In this document: one piece after another, positions 47,395 to 58,295 of the stretch | Position numbering within the stretch: the first letter of the stretch is position 1 | Layout of the letters: every line of letters begins with the position of its first letter | Assembly: GCA_030789695.1 (NCBI GenBank) | Contig: CM061132.1 | Coordinates: 153,370,817 to 153,434,816 of the forward strand | Length of the DNA: 64,000 nt | Direction: 5' to 3' | Source of the DNA: Scilla litardierei | Lineage: Eukaryota; Streptophyta; Magnoliopsida; Asparagales; Asparagaceae | The notes under the pieces: model-generated | Told to the model about the DNA's origin: nothing | Seen by the model: only the letters and a program-made list of their open reading frames with translations | Databases searched by the model: none | Translations under genes and position numbers: made by a program

Positions 47395-47640
47395 AGTACA
47401 AAGTAGAATAATGTTGTTTGGGTCATCGTTGATCATTTGACCTAGTCAGTACATTTTATTCCTTTCAAAGTGGGCCAGTTGACAGAAGTGCTAGCCAGGA
47501 AATACACGAAGAAGATAGTGAAACTGCATGGTGTTTCTGTGAGCATTGTTTCAGACAGGAAACCTCAATTCACGTCTCATTTTTGGAAGAGTTTACAGGA
47601 GAGTTTACGGACCCATCTGAGCTTTAACAAAAAATCCTAT
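47395..47640 (+). pseudogene. Gypsy pol fragment, part 2 (integrase core)
   Basis: Continues the fragment that ends at 17252. After the TSD it reads VVWVIVDHLT, then [52 protein letters not shown]. It is the integrase core with a TAG after DHLT and a changed SDRK where the intact element has SDRD. Homology ends near 47633. Confidence 0.88.
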
Positions 47641-48112
47641 CGTTGCCTTGTCTTTTAACACAACTCCTTTAGATATAAAATTGCATACATTGTTTGCTTG
47701 ATCAAACTGGGATCAACCAATTGACAAATGCATTCAGTTTTATGCATAAGAAAAGCAACCACCTATTGAATTGTGGTCAATCTTGGGTTCATCAATGATC
47801 GGTCCCGCGAATAGAGCGTTGAGGGTTGACCTGGGCATTATATCTGTCAGCTTCAAAGACCATTAATGCGACGACGACGACGAATATCAAATTGACAATC
47901 AAAGCTTGATAGAATGAGATATTCAAGAGAAAGTAATATAAGTATCTGAGCATTGAGTAACTAATATTCAAGAGGAAGTGTTAAAAATAGAAAGTTTCAT
48001 AGGGTTAAGAGAATTTTAGCAAGTTCGTCATATTTTTAGATGATCAATAAAAACTTTTGGTAGGTCAGGAAAAAACTAAACATTTTTTTCATTTTAAACA
48101 TTATATTCATAT
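47641..48112. other. Unassigned sequence between the nest and the Copia element
   Basis: AT-rich, no conserved coding frame, no repeat partner in this window. A short (GACGAC)n run lies at about 47873. It ends in the Copia target site CATAT (48108-48112). Confidence 0.4.
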
Positions 48113-48248
48113 TGTTGTGAATGGGTATTTACTGGGTTGATGAGTTATTGGGCCAACCCAAGTGGTTGGGCCCATACCCACTTGTATTCTCCCCTTTGGC
48201 TATAAATATAGACTTGAGGGCTCTCCCCTCAGTAGTTGATTCATAACA
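48113..48248 (+). repeat. 5' LTR of the Copia element
   Basis: Runs from TGTTGTGAATGGG to TTGATTCATAACA. It has an inverted motif GGGCCAACCCAAG...TTGGGCCC and a TATA box TATAAATA (about 48201-48208), so it can act as a promoter. Confidence 0.93.
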
Positions 48249-48266
48249 CGTTATCAGCACGAGCCT
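48249..48266 (+). other. Primer-binding site of the Copia element
   Basis: CGTTATCAGCACGAGCC begins directly after the LTR. It is related to but differs from the usual initiator-Met site (TGGTATCAGAGC) and is typical of this Copia group. Confidence 0.75.
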
Positions 48267-49953
48267 CTAAATTTTTTTTACACAAATTTTTTCCGTTCGT
48301 TGCGAAGGCGAAGGCGAAGGCGAGACGGGAGATCCACGAGCGCGGTGCAAGGCTTCCTCCATCAAGGGTCGTCATCCGCGTAGGGCTTCGAGCAACCGTC
48401 GCTATATCCGGAGGACGGATATAGAGGTAAAAACACTAAAAACGATATTTTTAATCATACGTATGATTACCCCTCCCCTAGATCTCACAAGATCGTCATG
48501 GGGATTCATCGTCGCCTTGAAAACGACGGATTTTTCATCCCAAAAACCCAATTTTTAGGGTTAAAACACAAATTTTAAACCCTAATTTTTAGGGGAAACC
48601 CCCCTCGCCGGAATCCGCCCCCTCCCCACCACCCTGGCCGCCTCCCCCTGCAGGGGGGGCGGCCCCCGTGGCCGCCTCCCCCTGCAGGGGGGGCGGCCCC
48701 CGCCGCCCCTGCAGGGGGCGGCGGCGGCGCCGGCCCCTCCCAAACCCTAACCCGTGAGAGACAAAAAAAAACAATGTGATAAAGCATGTGGGCCTGAAGC
48801 CCACAGGCCGGCTGTGGGCTTCAGGCCCACATGCCAACTACTTCTTCAAAAAGAAAAAAAAATATAGATATGTGGGCCTGAAGCCCACAGCAGATCTGTG
48901 GGCTTCAGGCCCACAGATTTCTATATATATATTCAAAAAAAAATTCCTATGGGCCTAAAGCCCCATAGGCCGACTGCGGGCTTCAGACCCGCAGTCTGTT
49001 TTATCTGAAAGAAAAAAAAATAAATTGGGGGCGGCAAAGGCTATTACCAGGCCTTATAATGCAACTTGATAGCCTAAAAAATTTATTTTAAAGGGGTTTT
49101 AAGGGCAAAATATTCGTGAAAAATCACGGTAAATTACGGGACAAATATCGGGCAGGCGAGGACTTTTTGGGGATTCTTGGGGGGGGGCTTTTGGGATGAT
49201 GAGGAAAACTTTTTCCTCTGACAAAGAAAATGTTTATTTTGGGCTCTTAATCAATTTAATTGATTAAACCCATTCAATTTACAACCTTTGCATTGTGATG
49301 ATTTTTTTTTTTTGCAAAAATCAGATTTACATGCTTTGCATCTCTGGTATATTCTGTTGGATATTATATGCGTGGTTGTGCATTGTATTTAAAACTTAAT
49401 AATTAGGAAGATCCTGCGACCGCTCTGCCGTTAGTAGCCTAACGGTGTATGACGTTGTCCAGTGGTCCAATAATTATTAAGTGTTTAAATTATTTATCCA
49501 TCTCTGCGAATATTAAATGCCTGTGATGCCTGTGATGAAAATGTATGATGAAAATGTTGTTGAGCACAATATTTCTGCATGAATTGCTAAATGTGGTTTT
49601 TTGGATCGGCCGTTTAGTCCCACAGTTTATTTCCCGCACTTTTCTTTTATTTTTGAGAGAAATTGTAGTGAGGAATTTATGTAAATGTCAAAGAAAGAAG
49701 ACCAACTTCCATGAAGACGGAGGCCATGCTTGAAGATGGAGATATCATATGGGACTCACGGGGTTTCCAAAGTTGTATTTTCATTTTCTTTAAGCTGCAA
49801 ATTTGTATAATTTGGACTGTGGACTTTCTTGGACTCTTTCTTGTGGGACTGGCCGATCCACACATTTAGTTTTTCGTTAAATATTGCCTCCGCATGAAAA
49901 TGTTTTCTCTGAATTAATTAATCATTCATGCATGTTTGTGCTCTGCTAGATAA
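48267..49953 (+). other. Long leader of the Copia element with GC-rich repeats and three hairpins
   Basis: A 1.7-kb untranslated stretch. It has GGCGAA repeats at about 48306, then a tandem GC-rich block (48640-48740) built on CCTCCCCCTGCAGGGGGGGC, then three successive inverted repeats at 48784-48832, 48871-48915 and 48947-48994. Each has arms about 20-22 bp long with a 5-base loop; the first is perfect over 22 bp (CATGTGGGCCTGAAGCCCAC plus two bases). The rest is AT-rich. No credible ORF; the proline-rich frames come from the GC repeats. Confidence 0.8.
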
Positions 49954-50788
49954 ATGGCTAATATTGCAAGCGTTAATTTCGAAGTACTGGAAGCATCAGG
50001 TAGAAACTATCTAAGCTGGCAGCTAGATGTAAAGTTTCACCTGCGGGCAAAGACCCTCATCGCTGCTGTGACTGAAAAAGAAAATGTTAGCGATATAGAG
50101 AAGGCGCAAGCCATCATCTATATTCGCCGCCATGTGGACAAGACCTTAAAGGCTGAATACCTTACGGTCGAAGATCCACTTGAGCTATGGACTGCCCTTG
50201 AGGACAGGTATAAACATCAGAAAGATGTTATACTCCCAAGGGCACGATACGAGTGGGAGAACCTGAGACTGCAGGACTTAAAGTCCATTGCTGAGTACAA
50301 CTCAGCACTTTTTAGCATCACTGCACGCCTGAAGTTGTGTGGTGAAAAAGTCTCAGAAAATCGCATGCTGGAAAAGATGTATACGTCCTCCCATGAAAAA
50401 GATGCGATACTCATGCAGCAATACCGTGAACGCAAGTTCACCAAGTATTCCGAGCTGCTGTCATGTTTACTCATGGCCGAGCAAAACAGAGAGCTTCTTC
50501 TCTCCACTCACAATATACGCTCCCCGGCACTGCCCCCCACCAGAAGCTCACTATTCCTCTTCCTTCAATAAGAAGAGAGATAATAAAAGAAAAGAAAGAC
50601 CACAGAAGGGGGGTCAACAGAAAAATGCCAAGGGCCATGTACAGCAGCAGCGAAATAATGAAAGTAAGCGGAAGTTCACGAGGCACAGAAATAACAAAAA
50701 TAGAAATGATATACCCCCACCCAAGAGGGAATGGGAAGACCAGTGCCAAAATTGTGGCATGAAAGGCCACTGGTCCAGAGTGTGCTGA
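49954..50788 (+). pseudogene. gag: Copia Gag, one frameshift
   Basis: ATG 49954 opens a 205-codon frame with the UBN2-type capsid pattern: NYLSWQLDVKFHL, VEDPLELWTALEDRY, LPRARYEWENLRL, IAEYNSALFSITARLKLCG, then QQYRERKFTKYSELLSCLLM. The frame shifts at a run of six C at about 50532-50537. The second frame continues with a basic region (KKRDNKRKERPQKGG) and ends with one CCHC zinc knuckle, CQNCGMKGHWSRVC, followed by a TGA at 50786-50788. In a working copy gag would form the particle and the knuckle would bind RNA. It is otherwise well preserved compared with the pol region. Confidence 0.85.
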
Positions 50789-51429
50789 ACTCCGCATCAT
50801 CTCCAGGATTTGTATAAAGAGAATAAGAAAAATAAAGCTGAAACAAACCTGATGACATCTGATGCTCCAGTTAAGTTTTTCAGCTGACGACTTCGAAAAT
50901 AATGACATGCTTGACTAGCCTTTACTTTTATCTTAGCAAATTGTTTAGAACATCTCACGTTATGAGAGCTTTTGTATTACGCAATCTGTTTTGATTGAAA
51001 AATTTTAGTAGACAATAAATGAATATGTCTATCTGAATATGCATGTGCTTTTATGTTTCATCTTTTGAAACCGCTCTCATAAATAATTAGTAGACAATAA
51101 ACACGTACGATCTCTTTCAATACAAAGCCCAATATCAGGGCTAAATTGAAGATCCAGGGAATGCAACACAGTTGCCCCCAAACGACACAAAAATAATGGA
51201 TGCACTAATCCCTCCGAATTCCAAAAGAAACTTTCTAAGTTTCAAGGACATCCGTTTCAACGGATCCCACTTGGAAACAGCAAATGTAAATGAAAAATTA
51301 CCGTATGCAACGTCTCAAGAAAAGGAGTAAAATCCACACTTGAACGTTTTGAGAGCCTTATAGGCCTCTACCATACGAAGATTCGGAGAAAGGAAGCAGA
51401 ATTAAACGGAGCACCTGAAGTGCCCTACA

Positions 51430-54035
51430 TCAGCCGAGTTTTTACTCTGGCATGATGGACTTGGCCACCCTGGATTTGTGATGATGCACAGCATCTTATC
51501 CTATGGGTATGACTTGAAGAACCAGAAGATTCTTCAGAAGGGAAAATTCCCTCGCATCCCTTACTATAAGGGAAGATTAATTACAAGGCCATCTCCACGA
51601 AAAGTTGAAAAAGGATCTCCACGCTTCCTCAAAAAGAATACAAGGAGACAAATGTGGATAAAATCCACCACCCCTAGTGGGCTATTTTGGTACTTCATTG
51701 TACTGATAAATGCATCCTCAGAACATTCGTACGTATGTCTACTACAAGACCCGCAACTTAGCTTTTCCAAAGCTATTGGCACAAGAATAAAAATGTTGCG
51801 GGCACATTTCCCAGACAATAAAATATTGTAAATAAGTCTGGTTAATGTTGGGAAATATACCTCAGTCATTTCAAGAGTACTGCCAATCAACGGGAATTGA
51901 AAATGAACATACAAGTGCCGCATGTTCATACCCAAAATGGGTCGGCAGAGTCACTGAAAAATAGACTCCAAAGGACTGAACGTCCATTTAATCCCGATTG
52001 CCTATGGATGCATGGGGACATGCAAACTCTGCATGCTGCATCGTAAATGAAAATAAGACCCTCTGGAGGTCAGAGTCTCCAATGCAACTTGCATATGGAA
52101 TGCCACCGAACATTTCTCATCCGAGAATCTTCGGTCGCGCAGTCTTAAATCCCCATTGCACCACCAAAGAGGACCAAAACGGTACTCAACGTCGCCTAGG
52201 TATCCATGCAGGGTTTGACTCACCCTCACTTATAAGATACCTAGAACCCCAAACGGGGGACGTAATTAAGGCACACCTTGAAGACTGTGATCTCGATGAG
52301 ACGAGTTTCCCAAAAAATAGGCCCAGATACTGGAAAATCTGGCGCGAAGAAAATTATAACGTGGGATACAAACAGTTTGACCCACTATGATCCGGTAACA
52401 ATACAATGTGTAGATGAGATCCAGAAGATCTTCCACACAGAGAACACTGTTCACTAATTACCGGAATCATTTATTGACAACCAGAAGATTGTCAGATCAC
52501 ACATCCCTGCTGCAAAAACTCCAGCTAGGATTGACATCCCCGAGAATGGATGCAATCCACCAGCAGCAGAAGTGGCTGATCCTCAACAGAAAAGAGGCAG
52601 ACCACCAGGCTCCTAGGACAAGAAACTCCTGGAGACCTTAAGACAATACTACCACAGGACAATGAGCTCCTGTCCACACCATCACCCTTCCCGGAATCCA
52701 CTGCAGAGGAATTACCGGGAAAAAGTGAAATTAAGTAAATGTTGTACGTACTGGGGAGGTGTTGGACAGATAGAACATAAATTGTCGACAATGTATTCAC
52801 GTATCATATTGCCATATACATCGCAATGGCGATGATGTTTGTAAATTATCGTTCCACACTCCGTTGCTAGAAGGCAAACGTAGAGATTGGCCAAAATGTG
52901 GAACGTGGCAATAGAAGATGAGCTGGACTCACTTATGAAACGTGGAATGTTCGGACCTGAAGTCCAGACACCAAAAGGTGTCAAACCTATGGATAAAACA
53001 AAGTATTGCAAACATAAGAAAAATAAATACAAAATCGTATGCTATACGGTACAACCTATAGCCCAAGGAAAATTTCGCTGAAACTAGGGATCGAACAAAT
53101 TCAAATGAGCATGTCTCATAAATGATGCATCAGTCTCCCTAAGTTATCAAAAGCGAATACCTTACGATTTGGCGAAGGAAAATTTTGGATATGCTGTTAT
53201 TGGATGTTGTGACGGCGTACATTCGTGGATATCTTATAAAGATAATTTCCACATTTCCTTAAAATGCCTGAATAGACTTCGGGACGTCTATTCAAGAAAA
53301 ACAATAAGTATAAATAAATGTACAACCAAGAGAATCACTTGACAAGTCAATGATTCCTACTGAAGGTTGTCTTTGCATCTGTGCAAAGAACATGATTAGA
53401 GATCTTAGTTGTAGACAACTAACATCTCATCGGATCTCCTGAAGAGAAAACCGAAATAAATGTACAAGCCTGACTTTTAAAACATGAAATAAAAAGACCT
53501 AGGCAAATATAAAGTCATGGCTCATAGAATCCTGTTACAAACGCCCAGAAGTGCGTTGGAGAAATTAAAAGGACCATTGTCATCCAAAGTACACCTACGG
53601 TGGTATACTTAATGGATGTACAAAAAAGAACCCTTCCGATCGCTGGAAGAGGGGGAGGATATAACTGGTCCTAAAGTCCCTTATCTAAGTGCAATCATGC
53701 ACTCCTGGCTAAACTGCACGCGTCCCGATATAGCAGTTGCAGTTAACTCATTAGCCAGAGATAGTTGGCACCTCACTAGGGCCATTAGACCGGAGTCAAG
53801 CCTTCTGCGCTTCCTCCAAGGGTCGAAAGATTTGGACTTACAAATTATAGTAGCATCCTCCAATATTTGTGCAAATGCAGGTTACAGGTCCGGTCCCTAT
53901 ACTGTGAATCACAGAACAGGTACCAACAGTGGGATGACCATCTACTGCAAATATGCAAAGCAACTTATGAAGGCAACATCATCCTATAATTCCGAGATCC
54001 TCACCATTCCAGAATCACACCAATGGTGTATTTAA
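51430..54035 (+). pseudogene. pol: Copia pol remnants (integrase, RT, RNase H)
   Basis: Recognisable pieces in all three frames: the GAG-pre-integrase zinc region LWHDGLGHPGFVMMH (about 51447); an integrase core piece near 51600-51960; the integrase end QLAYGMPPNISHPRIFG and RRLGIHAGFDSPSLIRYLEP (51998-52390); a weak RT block (KMWNVAIEDELDSL, 52887-53081); and the RT end and RNase H (PYLSAIMHSWLNCTRPDIAV, ATSSYNSEILTI, 53616-54035). The protease and much of RT are not identifiable, and stops and frameshifts are frequent. None of it is functional. Confidence 0.82.
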
Positions 54036-54657
54036 GGGCGCCTGGTGGTACATCACATCCCGGTGACGATTGGGATAGAGGCTAGTTCCGTGGAGCTGAC
54101 CATATAGTCTGAAGACCACATCAGAGGCGACGAAACTTAGCACACCTCTCCAGAGTTTCTGGATTCAGCAGCTGCTTGATGGTGACAAAATTTGTAATCT
54201 GTGTACATTTTCGGAATATTGTAAATAGGAGTGATGAGATAAGCCTAAGAGATCTGAAAGCCTAAGAGCTTTTACAGATCAGGGGGAGTTGACAGAATTT
54301 GTACTCTTTTCCCTTAGCTATGGTTTTTCCCACTGGGTTTTCCATAGCCAAAGGTTTTAACGAGGCAAATCACATCAACTCTGGATCCTGAAGTATCCAC
54401 CCCTCAGTGACGCTCAGAATCCAGAAGTATTCATGAGCAGAGTCACTTGTACAAATCAGGGGGAGTTAAAGAGCGTTTGCACTCTTTTTCCTTAACTATG
54501 GTTTTTCCCACTGGGTTTTCCATAGCCAAAGGTTTTAACGAGGCAAATCTCACCAACTCAGGATACTGAAGTATCCACCCCATGTGAGACCCATACAGGC
54601 TCAGAATCCTGAAGTATTCATGAGCGGGGTCCACAACCATGGCTGGATAAGGGGGAG
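54036..54657 (+). repeat. 3' untranslated region with tandem polypurine-containing repeats
   Basis: A unit of about 180 bp occurs twice (about 54277-54457 and 54458-54640), each beginning with CAGATCAGGGGGAGTT or a variant. Both hold the block CCCACTGGGTTTTCCATAGC and AGGTTTTAACGAGGCAAATC. A third polypurine run, AAGGGGGAG at 54648, touches the 3' LTR and is the likely priming site. The block with CACTGGGTTTT is common downstream of RNase H in plant Copia elements. Confidence 0.8.
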
Positions 54658-54793
54658 TGTTGTGAATGGGTATTTACTGGGTTGATGAGTTATTGGGCCA
54701 ACCCAAGTGGTTGGGCCCATACCCACTTGTATTCTCCCCTTTGGCTATAAATATAGACTTGAGGGCTCTCCCCTCAATAGTTGATTCATAACA
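54658..54793 (+). repeat. 3' LTR of the Copia element
   Basis: Identical to 48113-48248 except one G-to-A change (CAGTAGTTG versus CAATAGTTG). Confidence 0.93.
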
Positions 54794-54798
54794 CATAT

Positions 54799-55739
54799 CA
54801 ATTTATTCGATGGGTTTGATTTGTAATTTAAAAGCATGTATAGAATCTAACAGTAGGGAAAGTATATTATGCATTTTGGGAGGCAATTTTCAAGGGAACC
54901 CTTTAATTGAGCAATAGAATAATTTGAATGAAAGATAATTAACCTCACCATCTGCTTGAGAGAAATATGATTTCATGACATATTACTAACAAGAATAGGT
55001 TTATTTTGATCTTCATATGGTACAACACCAACCAACGCATCAAAAATCTAATAAACCCAAGATGTTTTTGCATGTTAATCTAGTCGTTACAAACATAACA
55101 ATTTTGCAGTAATTGAACTTTTTGCAATGATCAGATCAGCAATCAGAATGCTTAGGATTCATTAGATTACATTGTTTTGGGGTATTGTAATATGAATATC
55201 AAAATGAACAATGCTGAGATCGAAAAAAGATGATGGAAAGTGAGTTTTCGACTTGTGCATGCGAGTAAATTCCTCGTGGTGTAGCTGACCTCCGTATTCC
55301 TCTATTATATAAATTGCCTATAGCTTTCCACCTTGCTGGTGTTTTTGATGGCTTTTCCCTCTGTAAATTAATATATATGCTCAGAAAAACAGAACCAGTA
55401 TCCCAACTCAAACTCTGATGTCCGGGAATAACAACTGATCATTGCACATAGTTCAAACATTTTTGTACATATAAGAAACGGTTCATGTTGAAAATGTAGC
55501 TTCCAACACTACACAGAGAACACAAGATGCAAGTGCGAGCAAGATGCGATAATGAATCTCTTATCTCCTGGGGCAAGGCATCAACTTCTGGGACATTGCG
55601 CATTGCCTGCATATAACCCAACAACATCCATCAATTTCTTATAATTTTTGAGCAAGTTTAAGTACTGAAATAGATGAGAATTGCCTTCTGTTAGATTCCC
55701 ATTTCGCGATAACATCCAAGAGGACATAAAGAGCCCTTA
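54799..55739 (-). other. Intergenic sequence and likely 3' untranslated region of the B3 gene
   Basis: No gene. A short minus-strand segment (55520-55620) follows a plausible acceptor (TTATATGCAG) and could be a 3' UTR exon or an alternative ending of the B3 gene. The 62-codon frame it opens (55439-55627) has no known domain. The rest is AT-rich. Confidence 0.45.
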
Positions 55740-58295
55740 TCAACTGCTATCGTAGCTGCTTGCTCTAATTATGTAAACCTGAAAGTGAATATGCAAAAGG
55801 AGTTGGCCATAACGAGCTCAGCATTGGACACACACACACACACACACACAGTTGAAACACAATACTTCTTGCATGCATAAGAAAACAATTGATTTGGACC
55901 TTGAACATCGTCGGTTTGATCAACTGAAAAACCAGTGCATCGCCGTCCACCAGCTCATGGTTAATGGCGAAGCCTCTCCATCCTGCGCTCAGCCCCCTCT
56001 TATGAGCAAGGTAGGTTGTGTCGGATTCAGTCCCGTCTTCATCCAGCAAAACGATTGTAGAATCACGTTTCGGCAAGTGATTGCTGCAGAAATGAACAGG
56101 AAGACCCTGCACAATGGGAATTCAATCAAGAGTCATGATCACTAAAGCATAGATTACATTCTTGTCTATATTGATGCTCACAAGCCAAAATCCGCCTGTT
56201 GTGTGCGACTGGAGCATGGGCTTAACGAAGGACGGAAATTTGCTTCCAAGTCTAGCCTCTACTTCTTCAGCTCTTTCTATAGCATATGTCCTGGCTTCAT
56301 CAGATGCATACACACGGCCAGATAAATCCCTGTGCTTCGATATTCTGCAGCTCAAGAACAACATTAGAGAGGCCCCCGGTCTTGGAAACGATAAAATGGT
56401 AAAGATCTAAGAGCATCGGTAAGCGCCCTCGTGACTTACGTTCTAGTCCGGGACCGTTGCACAACAACAGGAATTACCTGTTCAAATACGATGCATGTTT
56501 AGGCAAAATACATCAACATTGTCGCAAAAATAAAGAATTTGACATGTAGAGTACAAGTTTTATTTCATAAAAAACGCATGTTCACATAATATTCTTGGAA
56601 TTAGAATACCAATGGGTATTTTTCAGATTTAGAAAATTTTTAAAAAAGAATATCAATTTTCGACCAAGAAAAAGAATAATATCAAAAATCGACCAACTTT
56701 GCCACGTCAGCGGCGAAACGCAGATGGCGGTTATTATTCGATCTGGCCGCACTTGGCAAGTTCTGGCCGCACTTGCCAAGTGCGGCCAAGATGGGTGGTC
56801 GTGGCCGAAAAATAATTGCCAGTTCTTATTCTTCAGGATAAGCACAATAGTTATACTTGAATAATAATGGCATCAGTCTCACAGAATTTCATCATACACA
56901 TGAATATTGCTCATATGATGACATGATCAATGTTTAGCATGAAAATAACATAGAGCAACAATGATATCCTAGAGATTCCAACCTAAGATACTAAAGCATT
57001 CAGCTCAAAGAGATCGGTAAATTTTTGCCAGTGTTACTTTAAAAAAAAATAGAGCAATCTGATCAAGAAATCACAAATAACGAGGCGTAAAAGAAAAACA
57101 TCGAATGGACCTTTCTCGGGACCTCAAAATACAAAAGGGTTTCTGAAGTGCTTACATTCCTTGTAGCAGTTGCAGTGAGCATATCCTCGACCAGCTTCTC
57201 CAATGGCAGCGATGTGCTCCCTGCAACCTTTGGAATCTCCACCTTCTCCAATGGCCGCACTTGGCAAGTGCGGTTTTTCTGGCCGCACTTGCCAAGTGTG
57301 GCCAGTTTTAGAGGCCCGTGACTTATGTTTAAGTCACGGGCCTCTTACTGCCGTGCCTCATACTGGCCGCACTTGGCAAGTGCAGCCAGAAAAACGCACT
57401 TCCCAAGTGCGGCCAGGTCAAAAAATAACGGTCAACGTCAAAGCCTGCTGACGCTGCCAAAGTTGGTCGATTTTTGATATTATTTTGTTTCTTGGTCGAA
57501 AATTGAGATTATTTTTAAAAAATTTCCTAAAACTAAAAATTCCCCAATACCAATAGGTTGATGCTGTACACTATGATGGTTGTAGAGATGCATCATTTTT
57601 GTTTATCTATAATGACAATGTTGTAACAAAAAAAGAAAAATCAAAGCTTTTATTTCAGATTAACGAGCCACATCACCTAGAAATTATCCCTTCAAATAGA
57701 CTAGTTTTAACCAAATTTGTTCTAACTTCAACAATCTGTTTATTGCTGAATTTCTGTCAGCATGACAAATTCTAAAGAATCGGCACACGACATACAAATA
57801 CAATCCCCAAATCGGTTGTAAAAAGCAAACATAATAATAATAACGACAATAAAAACAAAACCAAAATAACAAAGGGATATAAAATGAGATTGAGTAGGTT
57901 CAAAATTCAAATTTTAGACTCAATTATTATCTAATCGCTAAACAATAACAAGTAAAGAAAACAGACCTCTCTGTAGACGGGTTCAGGGAGGTTAGCAATC
58001 CGGCCGGAGCGCCGCCTCAGGACAAGCAATTCTTCCGCTGCCTTTCTCTTCAATTGCTTTGCCTTCAAATCAACGAAACAGAGCAAAATAAATCATCCCA
58101 GCAAAATCAAATCAAACGGGGGAAGACCCAAACCAAATCAGAAGGGGTGTGGGGACCCACGGGAGAGGGTTTAGGGCTGGGGGACGGCGATAGTTGGAGA
58201 GAGAAGGAGAGATGCTGGAGCTTGAGCTCCTCTAGCTTCTTATTGTTCTCCTCCACTCTCTTTCTTCGCACATCTTCGTAAGATTCGTCCGCCAT
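55740..58295 (-). CDS. B3 domain-containing DNA-binding protein (At5g42700/At3g19184-like), seven exons
   Basis: Nuclear, plant-specific DNA-binding protein, probably a transcription factor. Exons (minus strand): 58295-58161, 58062-57967, 57242-57156, about 56477-56440, 56344-56182, 56106-55900, 55778-55740. Every junction has GT and AG and the frames join cleanly to about 254 codons. It starts MADESYEDVRRKRVEENNKK, the start of this B3 subfamily. Exon 2 has a basic, nuclear-localisation-like RRRSGRIANLPEPVYRE. The B3 domain (residues ~140-245) begins in exon 5 with GRVYASDEAR and goes on through FPSFVKPMLQSHTTGGFWL, GLPVHFCSNHLPKRD, GLSAGWRGFAINHELVDGDA and FQLIKPTMFK to VYIIRASS. The exon 4 boundary may be off by one base. 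Foldback repeats lie in the introns on both sides of exon 3, the left one touching the exon 3 acceptor (see findings). The frame is intact. Function is inferred from the family; no target is known from the sequence. Confidence 0.88.
55828..55850. repeat. (AC)n microsatellite in a B3 intron
   Basis: About eleven AC units between exons 6 and 7. Confidence 0.9.
56600..56835. mobile_element. Foldback MITE arm in the B3 gene (intron 3)
   Basis: Shares, in inverted orientation, a block with 57270-57550: ATTTTCGACCAAGAAA, ATATCAAAAATCGACCAACT, then CTGGCCGCACTTGGCAAGT. It ends with overlapping palindromes of GGCCGCACTTGGCAAG type. It lies in the intron between exons 3 and 4. Confidence 0.7.
57249..57550. 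mobile_element. Foldback MITE arm in the B3 gene (intron 2), touching exon 3
   Basis: Begins at the exon 3 acceptor with TGGCCGCACTTGGCAAGTGC and contains four copies of the palindrome GCCGCACTTGGCAAGTGCGG or variants, plus a hairpin AGGCCCGTGACTTA...TAAGTCACGGGCCT (57310-57350). The outer end ATTTTTAAAAAATTTCC matches the left arm in reverse. This arm leaves no polypyrimidine tract upstream of the exon 3 AG. Confidence 0.7.

Larger units (their letters stand above)
48113..54793 (+). mobile_element. Copia element with very short LTRs (Ivana/Oryco-like), coding region decayed
   Basis: Two 136-bp LTRs (48113-48248 and 54658-54793) differ at a single base. TSD CATAT is at 48108-48112 and 54794-54798. 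The order leader, gag, integrase, RT, RNase H is Copia-type. The LTR-proximal ACGTTATCAGCACGAGCC, the gag sequence (QQYRERKFTKYSELLSCLL) and the integrase end (RRLGIHAGFDSPSLIRYLEP) fit the Ivana/Oryco group; this is from memory of the family. The pol is full of stops and frameshifts. Confidence 0.88.

Noticed and set aside
48575..48837. Proline/glycine-rich ORFs in the Copia leader
   Set aside because: Produced by the GC-rich tandem block; they precede gag and have no domain or conservation evidence.
20273..54798. Identical TSD sequence CATAT for the SIRE-like and Copia elements, suggesting a linked event
   Set aside because: Five-base coincidence: the elements differ in lineage, ends and location; the SIRE site lies within a repeat that contains CATAT many times.
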